In this document: positions 26,752-35,348 of the stretch, piece by piece
How the letters are laid out: every line of letters starts with the position of its first letter
How positions within the stretch are numbered: position 1 is the stretch's first letter
NCBI RefSeq assembly: GCF_000010185.1
Contig: NC_010376.1
Coordinates: 1,311,501 to 1,375,500 of the forward strand
Length of the DNA: 64,000 bases
Direction: 5' to 3'
Origin: Finegoldia magna ATCC 29328
GTDB lineage: Bacteria > Bacillota > Clostridia > Tissierellales > Peptoniphilaceae
The notes under the pieces: model-generated
What the model saw: the letters and a program-made list of their open reading frames with translations, nothing else
The model's database searches: none
What the model was told of the DNA's origin: nothing
Translations under genes and position numbers: made by a program

Positions 26752-27443
26752 TCATTTTCTCTCTTTCTAGCAATTAACTCTCCAAACAACAAATCTTCTT
26801 TTGTCGTAATTTTAATATTGGAATAATCGCCCTTAATTATTTTTACTTTTTTTCCGACGATCTCAAGAAGCGATGAGTCGTCTGTTACATTTATTTGTTC
26901 GTCAAATACTAATTTGTATGCGTCTTTTATAGCCTTATATTTGAAAACTTGTGGAGTTTGTGCCATATACAAGTGTGATCTGTTCGGAGTGTTCACAACC
27001 GTCATATCATCGTCAACATATTTGATAGTATCCTTAGCTGCTACGCTTACAACTAGCCCATCATAATCACCAATCGATTCGATAGCTTCGAGTATTTTCT
27101 CGCGTCTGATAAAAGGTCTTGCTGCATCATGGCTTATTATCAAATCGCAATTTTTATTTACTTTGTTCAAACCATTGTATGTAGATTTCTCTCTTGTATC
27201 TCCACCGAAAGCAATCACGATATCTCTGTAATTTCTATCTTTTATAAAATTTCGTACAAATTCTTCGTCTTCTTCTCTAATTACAAGAATGAATTCTCTG
27301 ATTTCATCAATTGATTGGAACACATCCAAGGTCATCTCCAAAATCATTTTATCGTTTATTTTCATAAATTGTTTTGGAATTTTGTTATTCATTCTTTGAG
27401 AGGATCCAGCTGCAGTTATAATAGCTGAAATATATTTATCCAT
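26748..27443 (-). CDS. ispD: 2-C-methyl-D-erythritol 4-phosphate cytidylyltransferase
   Basis: 231 aa, MEP-pathway step 3. N-terminal [12 protein letters not shown] nucleotide loop with GKxP-like [14 protein letters not shown] near residue 105 and TDDSSLLE near 190. ATG 27443 chosen: GAGGTG precedes it, and the family starts here rather than at the ATG four codons upstream. Confidence 0.96.
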   Translation of the reverse strand: MDKYISAIITAAGSSQRMNNKIPKQFMKINDKMILEMTLDVFQSIDEIREFILVIREEDEEFVRNFIKDRNYRDIVIAFGGDTREKSTYNGLNKVNKNCDLIISHDAARPFIRREKILEAIESIGDYDGLVVSVAAKDTIKYVDDDMTVVNTPNRSHLYMAQTPQVFKYKAIKDAYKLVFDEQINVTDDSSLLEIVGKKVKIIKGDYSNIKITTKEDLLFGELIARKRENE

Positions 27444-27499
27444 ATAACACCTCATTATTATTATATCAAAAAATCAATTTAATTAAAAAAATATGAGAT

Positions 27500-27534
27500 T
27501 GCAATAAAAAAGAGAACTAATAAAATAGTTCTCT
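27500..27534 (-). terminator. Terminator after PIN/TRAM gene
   Basis: Perfect stem agagaacta / tagttctct with a TTTTTTATTG tail on the minus strand. It separates the carD-PIN/TRAM genes from ispD-ispF. Confidence 0.85.
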
Positions 27535-27568
27535 ACATAAAATTCAAAAGTCATTTAATTGAATAATC

Positions 27569-28675
27569 CTAATTATCCTTCTCATCAGATTTTTTTGCGA
27601 AAATCATTTTTCCTGCAGAAGTTTGAAGAACACTCGTTACAGTACACTCAATAATTTCTCCAAGATATTTTTTGCCATCTTCTACTACAATCATAGTGCC
27701 ATCGTCCAAGTATCCTATACCTTGATTGTTTTCTCGTCCTTCTTTTATGATTGACACATTTATTGGTTCACCTGCCACAAAAACAGGTCTCATAGCATTT
27801 GCCAAATCATTTATGTTGAATACGAAAACTTCTTGCAAGTCTGCAACCTTATTCAAATTATAATCGTTCGTAAGTAAATTTGCATTCAATTCTTCTGACA
27901 TTTTCACAAGCATTGAATCTACCTTGTCAATGTTTGGATATCTCTTGTCAACCACTTTAACCTTGTCCTTGTACTCAGTTTGCATAGTTTTTAAAATATC
28001 CAATCCACGTCTACCTTTTTGCCTTCTCAAATAATTATCGGAATCTGCGATATGTTGAAGTTCTTCGATGACAAATATAGGAATTATTAGATTCCCTTCC
28101 AAAAATCCCGTCTTCAATATATCGATAATTCTGCCGTCAATAATAGTAGAAGTATCTACGATTTTAGGTCTAACTTTGCTATCTTTGTTGGAAAATTTTA
28201 GATTTGGTTTTTCTTTGGTTCTAACTTTTTCAAAAAACGAAATGAAATCGTCATGGTAGTTCAAAGCAAGCTTCGCCCCCAAAAACCCCATTCCTATGAA
28301 AAACACAATTTCTAATATTACCGTCAACACAGTTCCTATCCCTGGAATATTTAATTTTAACAACGGCTGCGATATCAAAAAAGCTAATACAAGCCCAACC
28401 ACAAGACCAATTGTTCCTATAATAATATCGACCAGAGAGAATTTTTTAAGCGAATCTTCGATAGATTCTATTAATTTTAATTCTACCGATATTAATTTCG
28501 GAGCCAAAGCATAAAATATAAATCCAAAAACAACTGCTGCTACAATCATTGCAACTATCTTGATAATCATACTTGTTGATTTCTCGATAAAATTGCTGAA
28601 AATAACATTAGTAAATATAATTCCTAAAACAGCTCCGATGATAGATATCAGTATTGACATCCCTCGTCTGAACAA
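27569..28675 (-). CDS. PIN/TRAM-domain membrane protein (YacL-type)
   Basis: 368 aa. Four N-terminal membrane helices (residues about 1-150), then a PIN ribonuclease-like domain (about 168-290) with acidic residues in VDTSTIIDGRIID and LLTNDYNLNK, and a C-terminal TRAM RNA-binding domain (about 305-360). Homologous to B. subtilis YacL, which also sits by carD/ispD. Possible membrane-tethered nuclease; biochemical activity is not established. Lies 24 nt after carD. Confidence 0.93.
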   Translation of the reverse strand: MFRRGMSILISIIGAVLGIIFTNVIFSNFIEKSTSMIIKIVAMIVAAVVFGFIFYALAPKLISVELKLIESIEDSLKKFSLVDIIIGTIGLVVGLVLAFLISQPLLKLNIPGIGTVLTVILEIVFFIGMGFLGAKLALNYHDDFISFFEKVRTKEKPNLKFSNKDSKVRPKIVDTSTIIDGRIIDILKTGFLEGNLIIPIFVIEELQHIADSDNYLRRQKGRRGLDILKTMQTEYKDKVKVVDKRYPNIDKVDSMLVKMSEELNANLLTNDYNLNKVADLQEVFVFNINDLANAMRPVFVAGEPINVSIIKEGRENNQGIGYLDDGTMIVVEDGKKYLGEIIECTVTSVLQTSAGKMIFAKKSDEKDN

Positions 28676-28699
28676 AACATTTCTCCTTTCAAAAATATT

Positions 28700-29182
28700 T
28701 TAATCTAAATCGATCAAATCGTTCACCATACTTTCAGCTTCTGATGGTTTTAAATTCAATCCACTTGCTATTTCGCTAATAAGCATTTTTCTGGAGGTAT
28801 TGAGTACTTTCTTTTCAATCATGGATAAGCCTTTTGATGAATCTAATTCATACAAACCCTTGTACACGATAGCAGTTTCTTTTATATCTCCAATTCTCAA
28901 TTTTTCGAGATTTTCTTTGTATCTTTGATTCCAATTTGAAGGAAAATCAACTTCTTGATTCTTTAAAATATCTCTTAAAGAATGGATTATTTCTTCTTCT
29001 GCAACAAATCTTATTCCCATATCATTTATCTTATCTACAGGTATTGAGATTTTCATTTCCCCCATTGGCATTTTCAAAATAAAATAATCTTTCTTAACTC
29101 CCAAGACCTCTTTATTTTGTACTTCGGTAATTATGCCTGCACCGTGCATAGGATAAACAATCTTATCACCTATTTTAAACAT
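28700..29182 (-). CDS. carD: CarD-family RNA polymerase-binding regulator
   Basis: 160 aa. N-terminal CarD/TRCF RNA-polymerase interaction domain (residues 1-60: FKIGDKIVYPMHGAGIITEV) and a helical C-terminal domain ending NLKPSEAESMVNDLI. CarD proteins bind RNA polymerase beta subunit and stabilise open promoter complexes. First gene of carD-PIN/TRAM, with a good promoter upstream. Confidence 0.93.
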   Translation of the reverse strand: MFKIGDKIVYPMHGAGIITEVQNKEVLGVKKDYFILKMPMGEMKISIPVDKINDMGIRFVAEEEIIHSLRDILKNQEVDFPSNWNQRYKENLEKLRIGDIKETAIVYKGLYELDSSKGLSMIEKKVLNTSRKMLISEIASGLNLKPSEAESMVNDLIDLD

Positions 29183-29200
29183 ACTATCACCTCACTTTAT

Positions 29201-29229
29201 ATTATAGCTTAATCAGAAATTTAATTCAA
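29201..29229 (-). promoter_or_regulatory. carD promoter
   Basis: Minus strand TTGAAT (29224-29229), 17 nt, TATAAT (29201-29206); the start codon is about 20 nt downstream of the -10 box, giving a short leader. Confidence 0.72.
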
Positions 29230-29269
29230 TAATAAAACTTTTAATTATATCATATCTTATGTATTTGTC

Positions 29270-29298
29270 AATTAAAAAAGACGATGGATTTCATCGCC
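29270..29298 (-). terminator. Terminator after 3D-domain gene
   Basis: Stem GGCGATG / CATCGTC with T6 on the minus strand. Confidence 0.85.
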
Positions 29299-29317
29299 TC
29301 ATTTATCGTAGTATTTA

Positions 29318-30262
29318 TTAATTTAAAATTGTAACTCTAACTGTTCTTCTTCCCCAACGATTGCTTTGCGCTTTTGATCCGAATACCAGGTCAATTTTAT
29401 TTCCTTTAATTGCTCCACCAGTATCTTCTGCTCTAGCATAACCATAACCTTCAATGTACAGTCTAGTTCCCAATGGAATAACATTAGGATCTACAGCTGC
29501 TACACCATATCTTATAGCAGTTCCCATTGCTGTTGTAGAATATCCGCCATTTTCAGAAGGATCTGAAGTATAAGCAGTAGATCTCATTGTAATAGTTCTT
29601 CCTGAAACATTTTTAGGAGCTGATTGTGCTTGTTTTTCTTTTTCTTCTTGTTCTTTTTTTCTTTTTTCAGCAAGTTTTTGAGCTTGGATTTTTCTTTCTT
29701 TTGCCAATCGCGCATCTCTGTCTTTTGGAGATTCTTTTGTAGTGTTCTTTGCTTTAATATAAGCTGTTCTTCCAAAATAAGTAATTCTCAAATTATCTTC
29801 GTCTATGTGACCTTTGATTTCCGAGTCCTTGTCGATTAAACCCAATTCTTTTGCTTCTTTTTCTTTTGAATCAAAAACTTTAGTTTCAACATTAACCCAT
29901 CCTTCAAATTTATTTGGATCTGGTTTAACTTCTTTTTCTGACAAATATGATTTGTAAATGAAGCCTACGAAATTTTTACTATCAACAGTAACAGAAACTT
30001 TTGCAAAAATTTCTCCGATTTTTTCAACTTTTACAGTATCACCTTGATCCAAAACTTCGATTATTTTGCTATGTTCATTTTCACTTTTAAATAAATCTGT
30101 ATCATCATTTATCCAATATTTTTTTGATTGTATATTTTCACTTGATTTTTGTTCTACTTTAACATTATTCAAATCTTTTGCTTGTGAATTTGATGGTACA
30201 AATGCTAATAAACTTGTCATAATGACAACCGAAGAATTTAAAATTAACTTTCTAAAATTCAT
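29318..30262 (-). CDS. Secreted SH3-like and 3D-domain cell wall protein
   Basis: 314 aa. Signal peptide 1-28 (cleavage after SNSQA), SH3-like region about 45-110 (YWINDDTDLFKSENEHSKIIEVLDQGDTV), a second beta region, a K/E-rich helical linker about 172-215, and a C-terminal 3D domain (220-314). The three Asp that name the 3D fold are seen in DPNVIPLGT, AEDTGGAI and NKIDLVF. This domain is shared with YocH/YabE/RpfB and MltA-like lytic enzymes, so a muralytic role at the wall is likely. A WalR-like direct repeat lies about 190 bp upstream, matching control of YocH in B. subtilis. Confidence 0.9.
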   Translation of the reverse strand: MNFRKLILNSSVVIMTSLLAFVPSNSQAKDLNNVKVEQKSSENIQSKKYWINDDTDLFKSENEHSKIIEVLDQGDTVKVEKIGEIFAKVSVTVDSKNFVGFIYKSYLSEKEVKPDPNKFEGWVNVETKVFDSKEKEAKELGLIDKDSEIKGHIDEDNLRITYFGRTAYIKAKNTTKESPKDRDARLAKERKIQAQKLAEKRKKEQEEKEKQAQSAPKNVSGRTITMRSTAYTSDPSENGGYSTTAMGTAIRYGVAAVDPNVIPLGTRLYIEGYGYARAEDTGGAIKGNKIDLVFGSKAQSNRWGRRTVRVTILN

Positions 30263-30453
30263 TTGTATCTCCTCTTTCTTTTCTAGATTTTTTGTGTTTA
30301 TTTTTTTACTACTCGGCTATTTTATAAAACCTCGAAAAATAATTCAAGAAAAAGGAACATGTTTTTTCGTATTTAATCGATATGTATTTTCATTAGAACT
30401 CTTTGTATCTATTTGCTCAAATAAAAAAATTATTAAACGCTTGAAATTTAAGG

Positions 30454-30470
30454 GTTACAAAAAGGTTACA
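30454..30470 (-). promoter_or_regulatory. WalR (YycF)-type direct repeat
   Basis: Minus strand TGTAAC-CTTTT-TGTAAC: an exact match to the WalR consensus of two TGTWAH hexamers 5 bp apart. It stands upstream of a secreted 3D-domain gene, the same gene type as yocH, the best-known WalR target. Binding is inferred, not shown. Confidence 0.65.
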
Positions 30471-30580
30471 GTAAATTTCATTTTCGTTTGTCGATTGAGT
30501 ACAACAGCTACAAATATTACATTTTTGTAATATTTATGGCATTTTTGACTGCATCTCAATAAAATTTGTCTTGTTAAAGT

Positions 30581-30640
30581 AAAAAAAATCCTCATAATTG
30601 GTATCTAAATTTCATTTTAGATTCCAAAAACGAGGTTTTT
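30581..30640 (-). terminator. Terminator after hemZ-small gene unit
   Basis: Minus strand long hairpin: AAACCTC pairs with GAGGATTT and an inner ATCTAAA / TTTAGAT stem; followed by TTTTTTTTAC. Confidence 0.75.
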
Positions 30641-30673
30641 AAATGATATATTTTATTTTGTAAATGTTGATGT

Positions 30674-31054
30674 TTATAGTTCTCCCAATTCTTTTTTCAA
30701 TTCGTACACTAATTTATTCTCTATTTTTTCTACATCCATTACGAAATTCATCAATCCACCAAATATAGATTTGTTGTGAAGCTTAATGTCAACATCCACA
30801 AAACTTCCTGAATTTAAATCTCCAAAATCAAAATTCAAATATCCATCAATATTTCTGGAATTTAAATCAATATACATTTTTTCATTTTCAACGATCTCTT
30901 TTATAGTGTAAGTCATTGAAACTCCCAAATTATCTATTACGTATTGGTTTTCAACTCCTGTTGGCGTTGAATTATCCAATAATCTATTTTTTATCGTCTG
31001 AAAAACTCTACTTTTATCAGATTTGAATTCTTCTCTTTTCTTTAGTTCACCCAT
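30674..31054 (-). CDS. Conserved small protein of unknown function
   Basis: 126 aa, soluble, no signal peptide. Pattern of beta strands (MTYTIKEIVENEKMYIDLNSRNIDGYLNFDFG, SFVDVDIKLH) ending in a long amphipathic helix (VEKIENKLVYELKKELGEL) suggests an SRPBCC/START-like fold, but I do not recognise the family with certainty. It overlaps the hemZ stop by 8 bp, so it is translated with hemZ. Confidence 0.6.
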   Translation of the reverse strand: MGELKKREEFKSDKSRVFQTIKNRLLDNSTPTGVENQYVIDNLGVSMTYTIKEIVENEKMYIDLNSRNIDGYLNFDFGDLNSGSFVDVDIKLHNKSIFGGLMNFVMDVEKIENKLVYELKKELGEL

Positions 31055-32354
31055 TGATAATTTCCACCTTTCTTTTTATTATTTCGTCCAATTTCTCTGA
31101 ATAATCTCTCAAATTTTTGTAGTTCGTGTATTTAATTATACCATCTTTTATGATTTTAGAATTAGCAGTCATTCCAAATCCTATTATACTTTCTAATTCT
31201 TCGTTGATTACAATATTATATCGTGATGGAATTTCCTTGCAATATCCGATATTTTCCATGTTATTCAGAATATTTTTCTGACGATATAAATAATATGGAC
31301 TGTAATTATTTTGTGATGTCCACTTTTTTACCAATTGCATTTGCTTCTCAGCAATATTTTCTTCAAAATTTTCTTTGTCGTATCGTTGTGAATACTTGCT
31401 TCCATTTTTAATTGACAATGTGTGAAAAGTTATATTATCAGGTTGTAGTCGACTTAAAATTTCGAGATTTTTTTTAGTATTATTCACATCATCATACAAT
31501 AATCCTAGTATAAAATCCATATTTATCACAAATCCCAAGTCTTTAGCCTGAGTGTACAAATCAATCAAATTTTCATTATTTTGAATTCTTCCCATAGCTT
31601 TCAGCGCTTTCTCGTTAAAAGTTTGTGGATTCAAGCTAATTCTTGTGACGTTGTACTTTCTCAACAATTTTAGCTTATCAAAGTCCAAGCTATCTTCTCG
31701 TCCCGCTTCAAATGTGTATTCAAGTAAGTTTTCTGACACAAAACATTCTTCAATTGCTTTCAATAATTTTTCAAGCATTGTGTAATCCAAACTTGTCGGA
31801 GTTCCACCTCCAACATAAATTGTTTTGATTTTGTACTTGTCGATGCTTTTCGAAGCTTCTGTTATTTCTTTTAATAGATAACCCAAGTATTCTTCTCTTC
31901 TGTCGTTATTTTTGTAAACAATAGTCGGAAAAGAACAATAATCACATCTACTTGGACAAAACGGAATATTGATGTAGATGTTGTAATTTTTCTCATCAAA
32001 GTCTATGCTAGATTGAACTTTGTCGATATCTCGAAGTAATTTCAAATTCTCATCATTAATCAAATACATTTGTTTTAATTCTTCGTCTGTGTGATTTCTC
32101 AAAATCTTTGAAGGCTTGGTTCCCGTTAATATTCCCCAATCATTTGTATAATTGTATTTTTTCGAAAATATCGTATACAGTATTTTTTTTAATTCTAATC
32201 TGGTTGTAAATGGATATGTTATATCTTTTTTCACGTAATCTTTGCCTATCACAAAATCACATTCTCCAAATTCTAGATTTTGTTTCAAATCAAATATCGT
32301 AAAAATATCGATACACTCTTTTTGATATCTTTTGTCTTCTAATTGTATTTTCAT
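31047..32354 (-). CDS. hemZ: HemZ-type coproporphyrinogen dehydrogenase / radical SAM protein
   Basis: 435 aa radical SAM enzyme. 4Fe-4S motif CPSRCDYC (CxxxCxxC) near residue 133, preceded by NIYINIPF; SAM-binding GGGTPTSLD near 183. An N-terminal domain of about 120 residues before the radical SAM core distinguishes HemZ from HemN/HemW. Oxygen-independent coproporphyrinogen oxidation is the family name, but no other haem biosynthesis gene is in the window, and some family members act in other reactions. Confidence 0.85.
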   Translation of the reverse strand: MKIQLEDKRYQKECIDIFTIFDLKQNLEFGECDFVIGKDYVKKDITYPFTTRLELKKILYTIFSKKYNYTNDWGILTGTKPSKILRNHTDEELKQMYLINDENLKLLRDIDKVQSSIDFDEKNYNIYINIPFCPSRCDYCSFPTIVYKNNDRREEYLGYLLKEITEASKSIDKYKIKTIYVGGGTPTSLDYTMLEKLLKAIEECFVSENLLEYTFEAGREDSLDFDKLKLLRKYNVTRISLNPQTFNEKALKAMGRIQNNENLIDLYTQAKDLGFVINMDFILGLLYDDVNNTKKNLEILSRLQPDNITFHTLSIKNGSKYSQRYDKENFEENIAEKQMQLVKKWTSQNNYSPYYLYRQKNILNNMENIGYCKEIPSRYNIVINEELESIIGFGMTANSKIIKDGIIKYTNYKNLRDYSEKLDEIIKRKVEIING

Positions 32355-32372
32355 ATGTTTAAAATAAATAAT

Positions 32373-32399
32373 CCGGCATTTCTTTTATTAAAATGCCGG
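32373..32399 (-). terminator. Terminator after nrdB
   Basis: Perfect 9-bp stem ccggcattt / aaatgccgg; the minus strand tail ATTATTTATTTT is T-rich but broken. Confidence 0.65.
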
Positions 32400-32407
32400 G
32401 TTTTGTT

Positions 32408-33451
32408 TTATAAATCGTCTTCTATTATCGCTGATTTTGAATATGCTGATGGTTTTGCTTCGAAGAAGTCTGTCTTAATTTTGTTTGGATCAGAATATTC
32501 GCTCACCCATTTCATTGAAGGAATTTCTCTTTCATAACCTGGATAGATAACCCCAAAACCAAGTCCTGTAGATCTCAAATTACCCAAATATTTGATGTAA
32601 TCTTCAACCATTTTGATGGACAATCCTTGGATTTTTTCACCAATAACATATTTCGCCCATTCTATTTCAGCTTCTGCACCTTGTTTTATCATTTCTTTGT
32701 ATTGTGCATTTTTTTCTTCAGTAAACAATTCTGGACGTTCTTTTTTCAAATCCAAAATCATAGATCTGAACAACCACAAGTGAGTATTTTCATCTCTATT
32801 GATATATCTGATTTCTTGAACAGTTCCTGGCATTTTACCCATTCTTCCCAAGTTATAGAAGAACATAAATCCAGAATAGAAGTAAATTCCTTCCAAGATA
32901 TAGTTTGCGATAAGAGCTTTCATGAAGTTTCGTTCGCTTTTCTTTTCAAAAAAGTCGTTGTATTGATCTCCGATGAATCTGTTTCTTTCTAACAAAAATT
33001 CGTCATCTTTCCATTGGTACAAAATGTCCGTTCTTTCTTCTGGAGAACAAATAGTATCCAAAATATAGCTGTAAGATTGAGAGTGAATTGATTCTTGGAA
33101 TGCTTGGATGGATAAGCACAAGTTTATTTCATTAGCAGTAATGTATGCTTCCAAGTTTGGAAGTTGTGCAGTTTGCAAACTATCCAAGTAAATCAAGAAA
33201 GATAAAATTTTATCGTAAGCAATCTTTTCGTCTTCTGATAAATTTCTGTAATCCTTGATATCTTGATTTAAGTTGATTTCTTCTGGAATCCAGAAGTTGT
33301 TCATAGCTTGTCTGTACCATTCACTTGTCCAAGAATATTTTATGTTGTTAAAATCGTTCAAATTAGTAGTGTTGCCATTAATAATTTTTCTCTTTGATAA
33401 TTCAATATCTCCGTGTTCATTAAATAAACCACGTTTTTGTAATTCGTCCAT
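32408..33451 (-). CDS. nrdB: Class I ribonucleotide reductase, beta subunit
   Basis: 347 aa diiron/tyrosyl-radical subunit supplying the radical for deoxynucleotide synthesis. All ligands are in place: Asp in YLDSLQ, Glu/His plus the radical Tyr in ESIHSQSY (ExxHxxxY), Glu in NYILEGIYF, and ExxH in DENTHL. ATG 33451 chosen because AAGGAGGA precedes it; the longer reading from 33472 contains the ribosome binding site. The alpha subunit is not in this window. It follows aroQ by 28 nt, with no terminator between, so it may be in the aro transcript. Confidence 0.94.
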   Translation of the reverse strand: MDELQKRGLFNEHGDIELSKRKIINGNTTNLNDFNNIKYSWTSEWYRQAMNNFWIPEEINLNQDIKDYRNLSEDEKIAYDKILSFLIYLDSLQTAQLPNLEAYITANEINLCLSIQAFQESIHSQSYSYILDTICSPEERTDILYQWKDDEFLLERNRFIGDQYNDFFEKKSERNFMKALIANYILEGIYFYSGFMFFYNLGRMGKMPGTVQEIRYINRDENTHLWLFRSMILDLKKERPELFTEEKNAQYKEMIKQGAEAEIEWAKYVIGEKIQGLSIKMVEDYIKYLGNLRSTGLGFGVIYPGYEREIPSMKWVSEYSDPNKIKTDFFEAKPSAYSKSAIIEDDL

Positions 33452-33479
33452 AACTCCTCCTTGATTTTTCATACTTCTA

Positions 33480-33908
33480 TTATATTCTATTTAAGAAAAA
33501 ATCGATAGCCTCGATATATCCTTCTGCACCTTTTCCTTTTATAACTTTTTTAGCAAAGAGTGACACGTAAGAAAATTTTCGAAAAATTTCTCTCTCGTCA
33601 ACATCTGACAAATGCACCTCAACAGTGTCAATATTCACAGCTTTCAATGCATCCAAAATCGCAACAGAAGTGTGCGTGTATGCGGCGGGATTGATGATTA
33701 TTCCATCCGCTTTTTTGTAAGCACTTTGAATAATATCCACGATTTCTCCCTCATGATTTGATTGATAAAACTCTACATCAATATTATTTTTTATGCAGTA
33801 TAATTTTATCTTGGATTCAATGTCTTGTAGTGTCAACTTTCCGTAAATTTCAGGCTCTCTTATGCCTAGCATATTCAAATTTGGTCCATTAATAATAAAT
33901 AGTTTCAT
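33480..33908 (-). CDS. aroQ: 3-dehydroquinate dehydratase, type II
   Basis: 142 aa. Third step of the shikimate pathway. Type II hallmarks: INGPNLNMLGIREPEIYG, YQSNHEGEIVDIIQ, INPAAYTHTSVAI and VEVHLSD. Overlaps the 3' end of the aroE-aroK gene by 20 bp. Last of the seven aro genes. Confidence 0.97.
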   Translation of the reverse strand: MKLFIINGPNLNMLGIREPEIYGKLTLQDIESKIKLYCIKNNIDVEFYQSNHEGEIVDIIQSAYKKADGIIINPAAYTHTSVAILDALKAVNIDTVEVHLSDVDEREIFRKFSYVSLFAKKVIKGKGAEGYIEAIDFFLNRI

Positions 33909-35100
33909 TGAAATCCTCCACGATTAATTTGGCAGTTGTTTTTGCATTGTAATTGTTGAAATATTTGTCGCTAAATCTTCGGTACAAATAATTTCTGTTT
34001 TGTCTAATTTCACGCATAGTATTTGTTTTATAAATCGGTCTATTTTTCCTGGATAATTTACTGTTCGGTCTGTCAATCCAATAAACGACAGAATTTTGAT
34101 GAAGATAATAAAAATTCTTCTTAACAGTAACTGCTCCTCCACCAGTTGCGATAACCAAATTCTTTTCTTTAGAAAATTCTTCCAATACCTCAGACTCTAT
34201 TTTTCTGAAATAATTTTCTCCTTGTGCAGCAAATATATCGCTAATATCTCCATATCTTTGCGTGATGATTTTGTCGATATCCACAAGTTTCTTGCCAGTG
34301 TTTTTTGCGATGATTTTAGCAACTGTGCTTTTTCCACTTCCTGGCATTCCTACTAGCGCAATATTCATGTTTTTCGTTCTAATTTTTTGTACGATTTTTT
34401 CTACAACATCGAAGTCTATTTTTTTAGAAGTGAAAATCTCGCACGCTTTAACAGCTTGATACACGAGCATTCTCAAACCATTGTCGTTTGGAATTCTAAG
34501 CCTATCACAATCCATCAATAGAGAAGTTTTGTTTGGATTATAAATCACATCAAACACAGCTTCTGGTTTAATTTTTCCAATTCTTACAACTGATTTCAAA
34601 TTATTCGGATACATTCCAACTGGAGTTGCGTTGATTAAAATGTCACAGTTTTTGTAATATTCTACATCTTCAAACTTGTGCTCACCTTTTCTTGAAATCA
34701 CTTTGATAGTTCTTGCTTGAAGCCTTTTCGCACATTCTACGGCAGTTTTGCTAGTCGCGCCATCTCCCAAGATTACGACTTCTTTGCCTTTTATGTTGAC
34801 AATTCGACTAATCATGTATTCCATTCCGTCGATATCAGTGTTGTATCCTTTGATAGTATCGGCGAATTTTATTGTGTTTACACAGCCGATTTTTTTCGCA
34901 TCGTCACTCATTTCATCCAAATATTTTATGACCTCTTCTTTGTACGGAATGGTTACATTGATACCATTGATGTCTTTTCTTTTGAAAAATTTATCCAAAT
35001 CATCTTCTTCAAAATATCCGTAATTGTAGTATCCTAATAGTTCGTGAATTTCTTTTGAATAACTGTGCTTTAAAGATTTCCCTAATAGTCCGTATTTCAT
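33889..35100 (-). CDS. aroE-aroK: Fused shikimate dehydrogenase / shikimate kinase
   Basis: 403 aa bifunctional enzyme. Residues 1-240: shikimate dehydrogenase (GKSLKHSYSKEIH, catalytic Lys in NVTIPYKE, Asp in GYNTDIDGM, NADP site ILGDGATSKTA). Residues 244-403: shikimate kinase with Walker A GMPGSGKST, the DID metal/substrate pair, Arg in NYFRKIE, Walker B ATGGGAV and the lid Arg in KNRPI. Both active sites look intact, so one protein converts dehydroshikimate to shikimate-3-phosphate. Overlaps the chorismate mutase gene by 4 bp. Confidence 0.95.
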   Translation of the reverse strand: MKYGLLGKSLKHSYSKEIHELLGYYNYGYFEEDDLDKFFKRKDINGINVTIPYKEEVIKYLDEMSDDAKKIGCVNTIKFADTIKGYNTDIDGMEYMISRIVNIKGKEVVILGDGATSKTAVECAKRLQARTIKVISRKGEHKFEDVEYYKNCDILINATPVGMYPNNLKSVVRIGKIKPEAVFDVIYNPNKTSLLMDCDRLRIPNDNGLRMLVYQAVKACEIFTSKKIDFDVVEKIVQKIRTKNMNIALVGMPGSGKSTVAKIIAKNTGKKLVDIDKIITQRYGDISDIFAAQGENYFRKIESEVLEEFSKEKNLVIATGGGAVTVKKNFYYLHQNSVVYWIDRPNSKLSRKNRPIYKTNTMREIRQNRNYLYRRFSDKYFNNYNAKTTAKLIVEDFNETIYY

Positions 35101-35348
35101 TTCAAATTATCCTGAATTTTTTTCGATTCTAGTAAAATTTTAGCTTCAACTTCCTTTATATTATCACGATATTTTAAATCTGTTTGATCTATCTTTTCAA
35201 AAATTTTCTTTTCTCTCGATTTGTCTTCTGTTTCAATATTATTTTTTGATTTAAACTCGCCAATTTCGGAACAAATCTCAAATCTTTCTTCTAATAACCT
35301 GGCGATTTCAGAATCAATTTCATCTATTTCTTTTCTAAATTTTTCCAT
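35097..35348 (-). CDS. Chorismate mutase (AroQ-fold, monofunctional)
   Basis: 83 aa all-helical chorismate mutase of the CM_2 type: RKEIDEIDSEIARLLEERFEICSEIGEFKSKN followed by SREKKIFEKI. It turns chorismate into prephenate, the branch to Phe and Tyr. No fused prephenate dehydratase or dehydrogenase, and none in the window. Overlaps aroC by 25 bp and aroE-aroK by 4 bp. Confidence 0.9.
   Translation of the reverse strand: MEKFRKEIDEIDSEIARLLEERFEICSEIGEFKSKNNIETEDKSREKKIFEKIDQTDLKYRDNIKEVEAKILLESKKIQDNLK

Larger units (their letters stand above)
30263..30673. other. 410-bp intergenic region with regulatory sites
   Basis: No coding sequence is supported. From right to left it holds a terminator of the small gene (30581-30640), a 9-bp inverted repeat (aaatattac / gtaatattt, 30512-30535), the WalR-like repeat (30454-30470) and a possible promoter for the 3D gene (TTGAAT, 17 nt, TAAAAT on the minus strand about 75 nt before the ATG). 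Confidence 0.6.

Noticed and set aside
29584-29839. Lysine-rich and phenylalanine-rich frames within the 3D-domain gene
   Set aside because: They are out-of-frame readings of the K/E-rich linker of the 3D-domain protein, a known artefact of low-complexity coding sequence.
30066-30530. 154-codon plus-strand frame through the 3D gene 5' end and upstream region
   Set aside because: No ribosome binding site, low-complexity Phe/Cys composition, half of it antisense to a convincing signal peptide gene.
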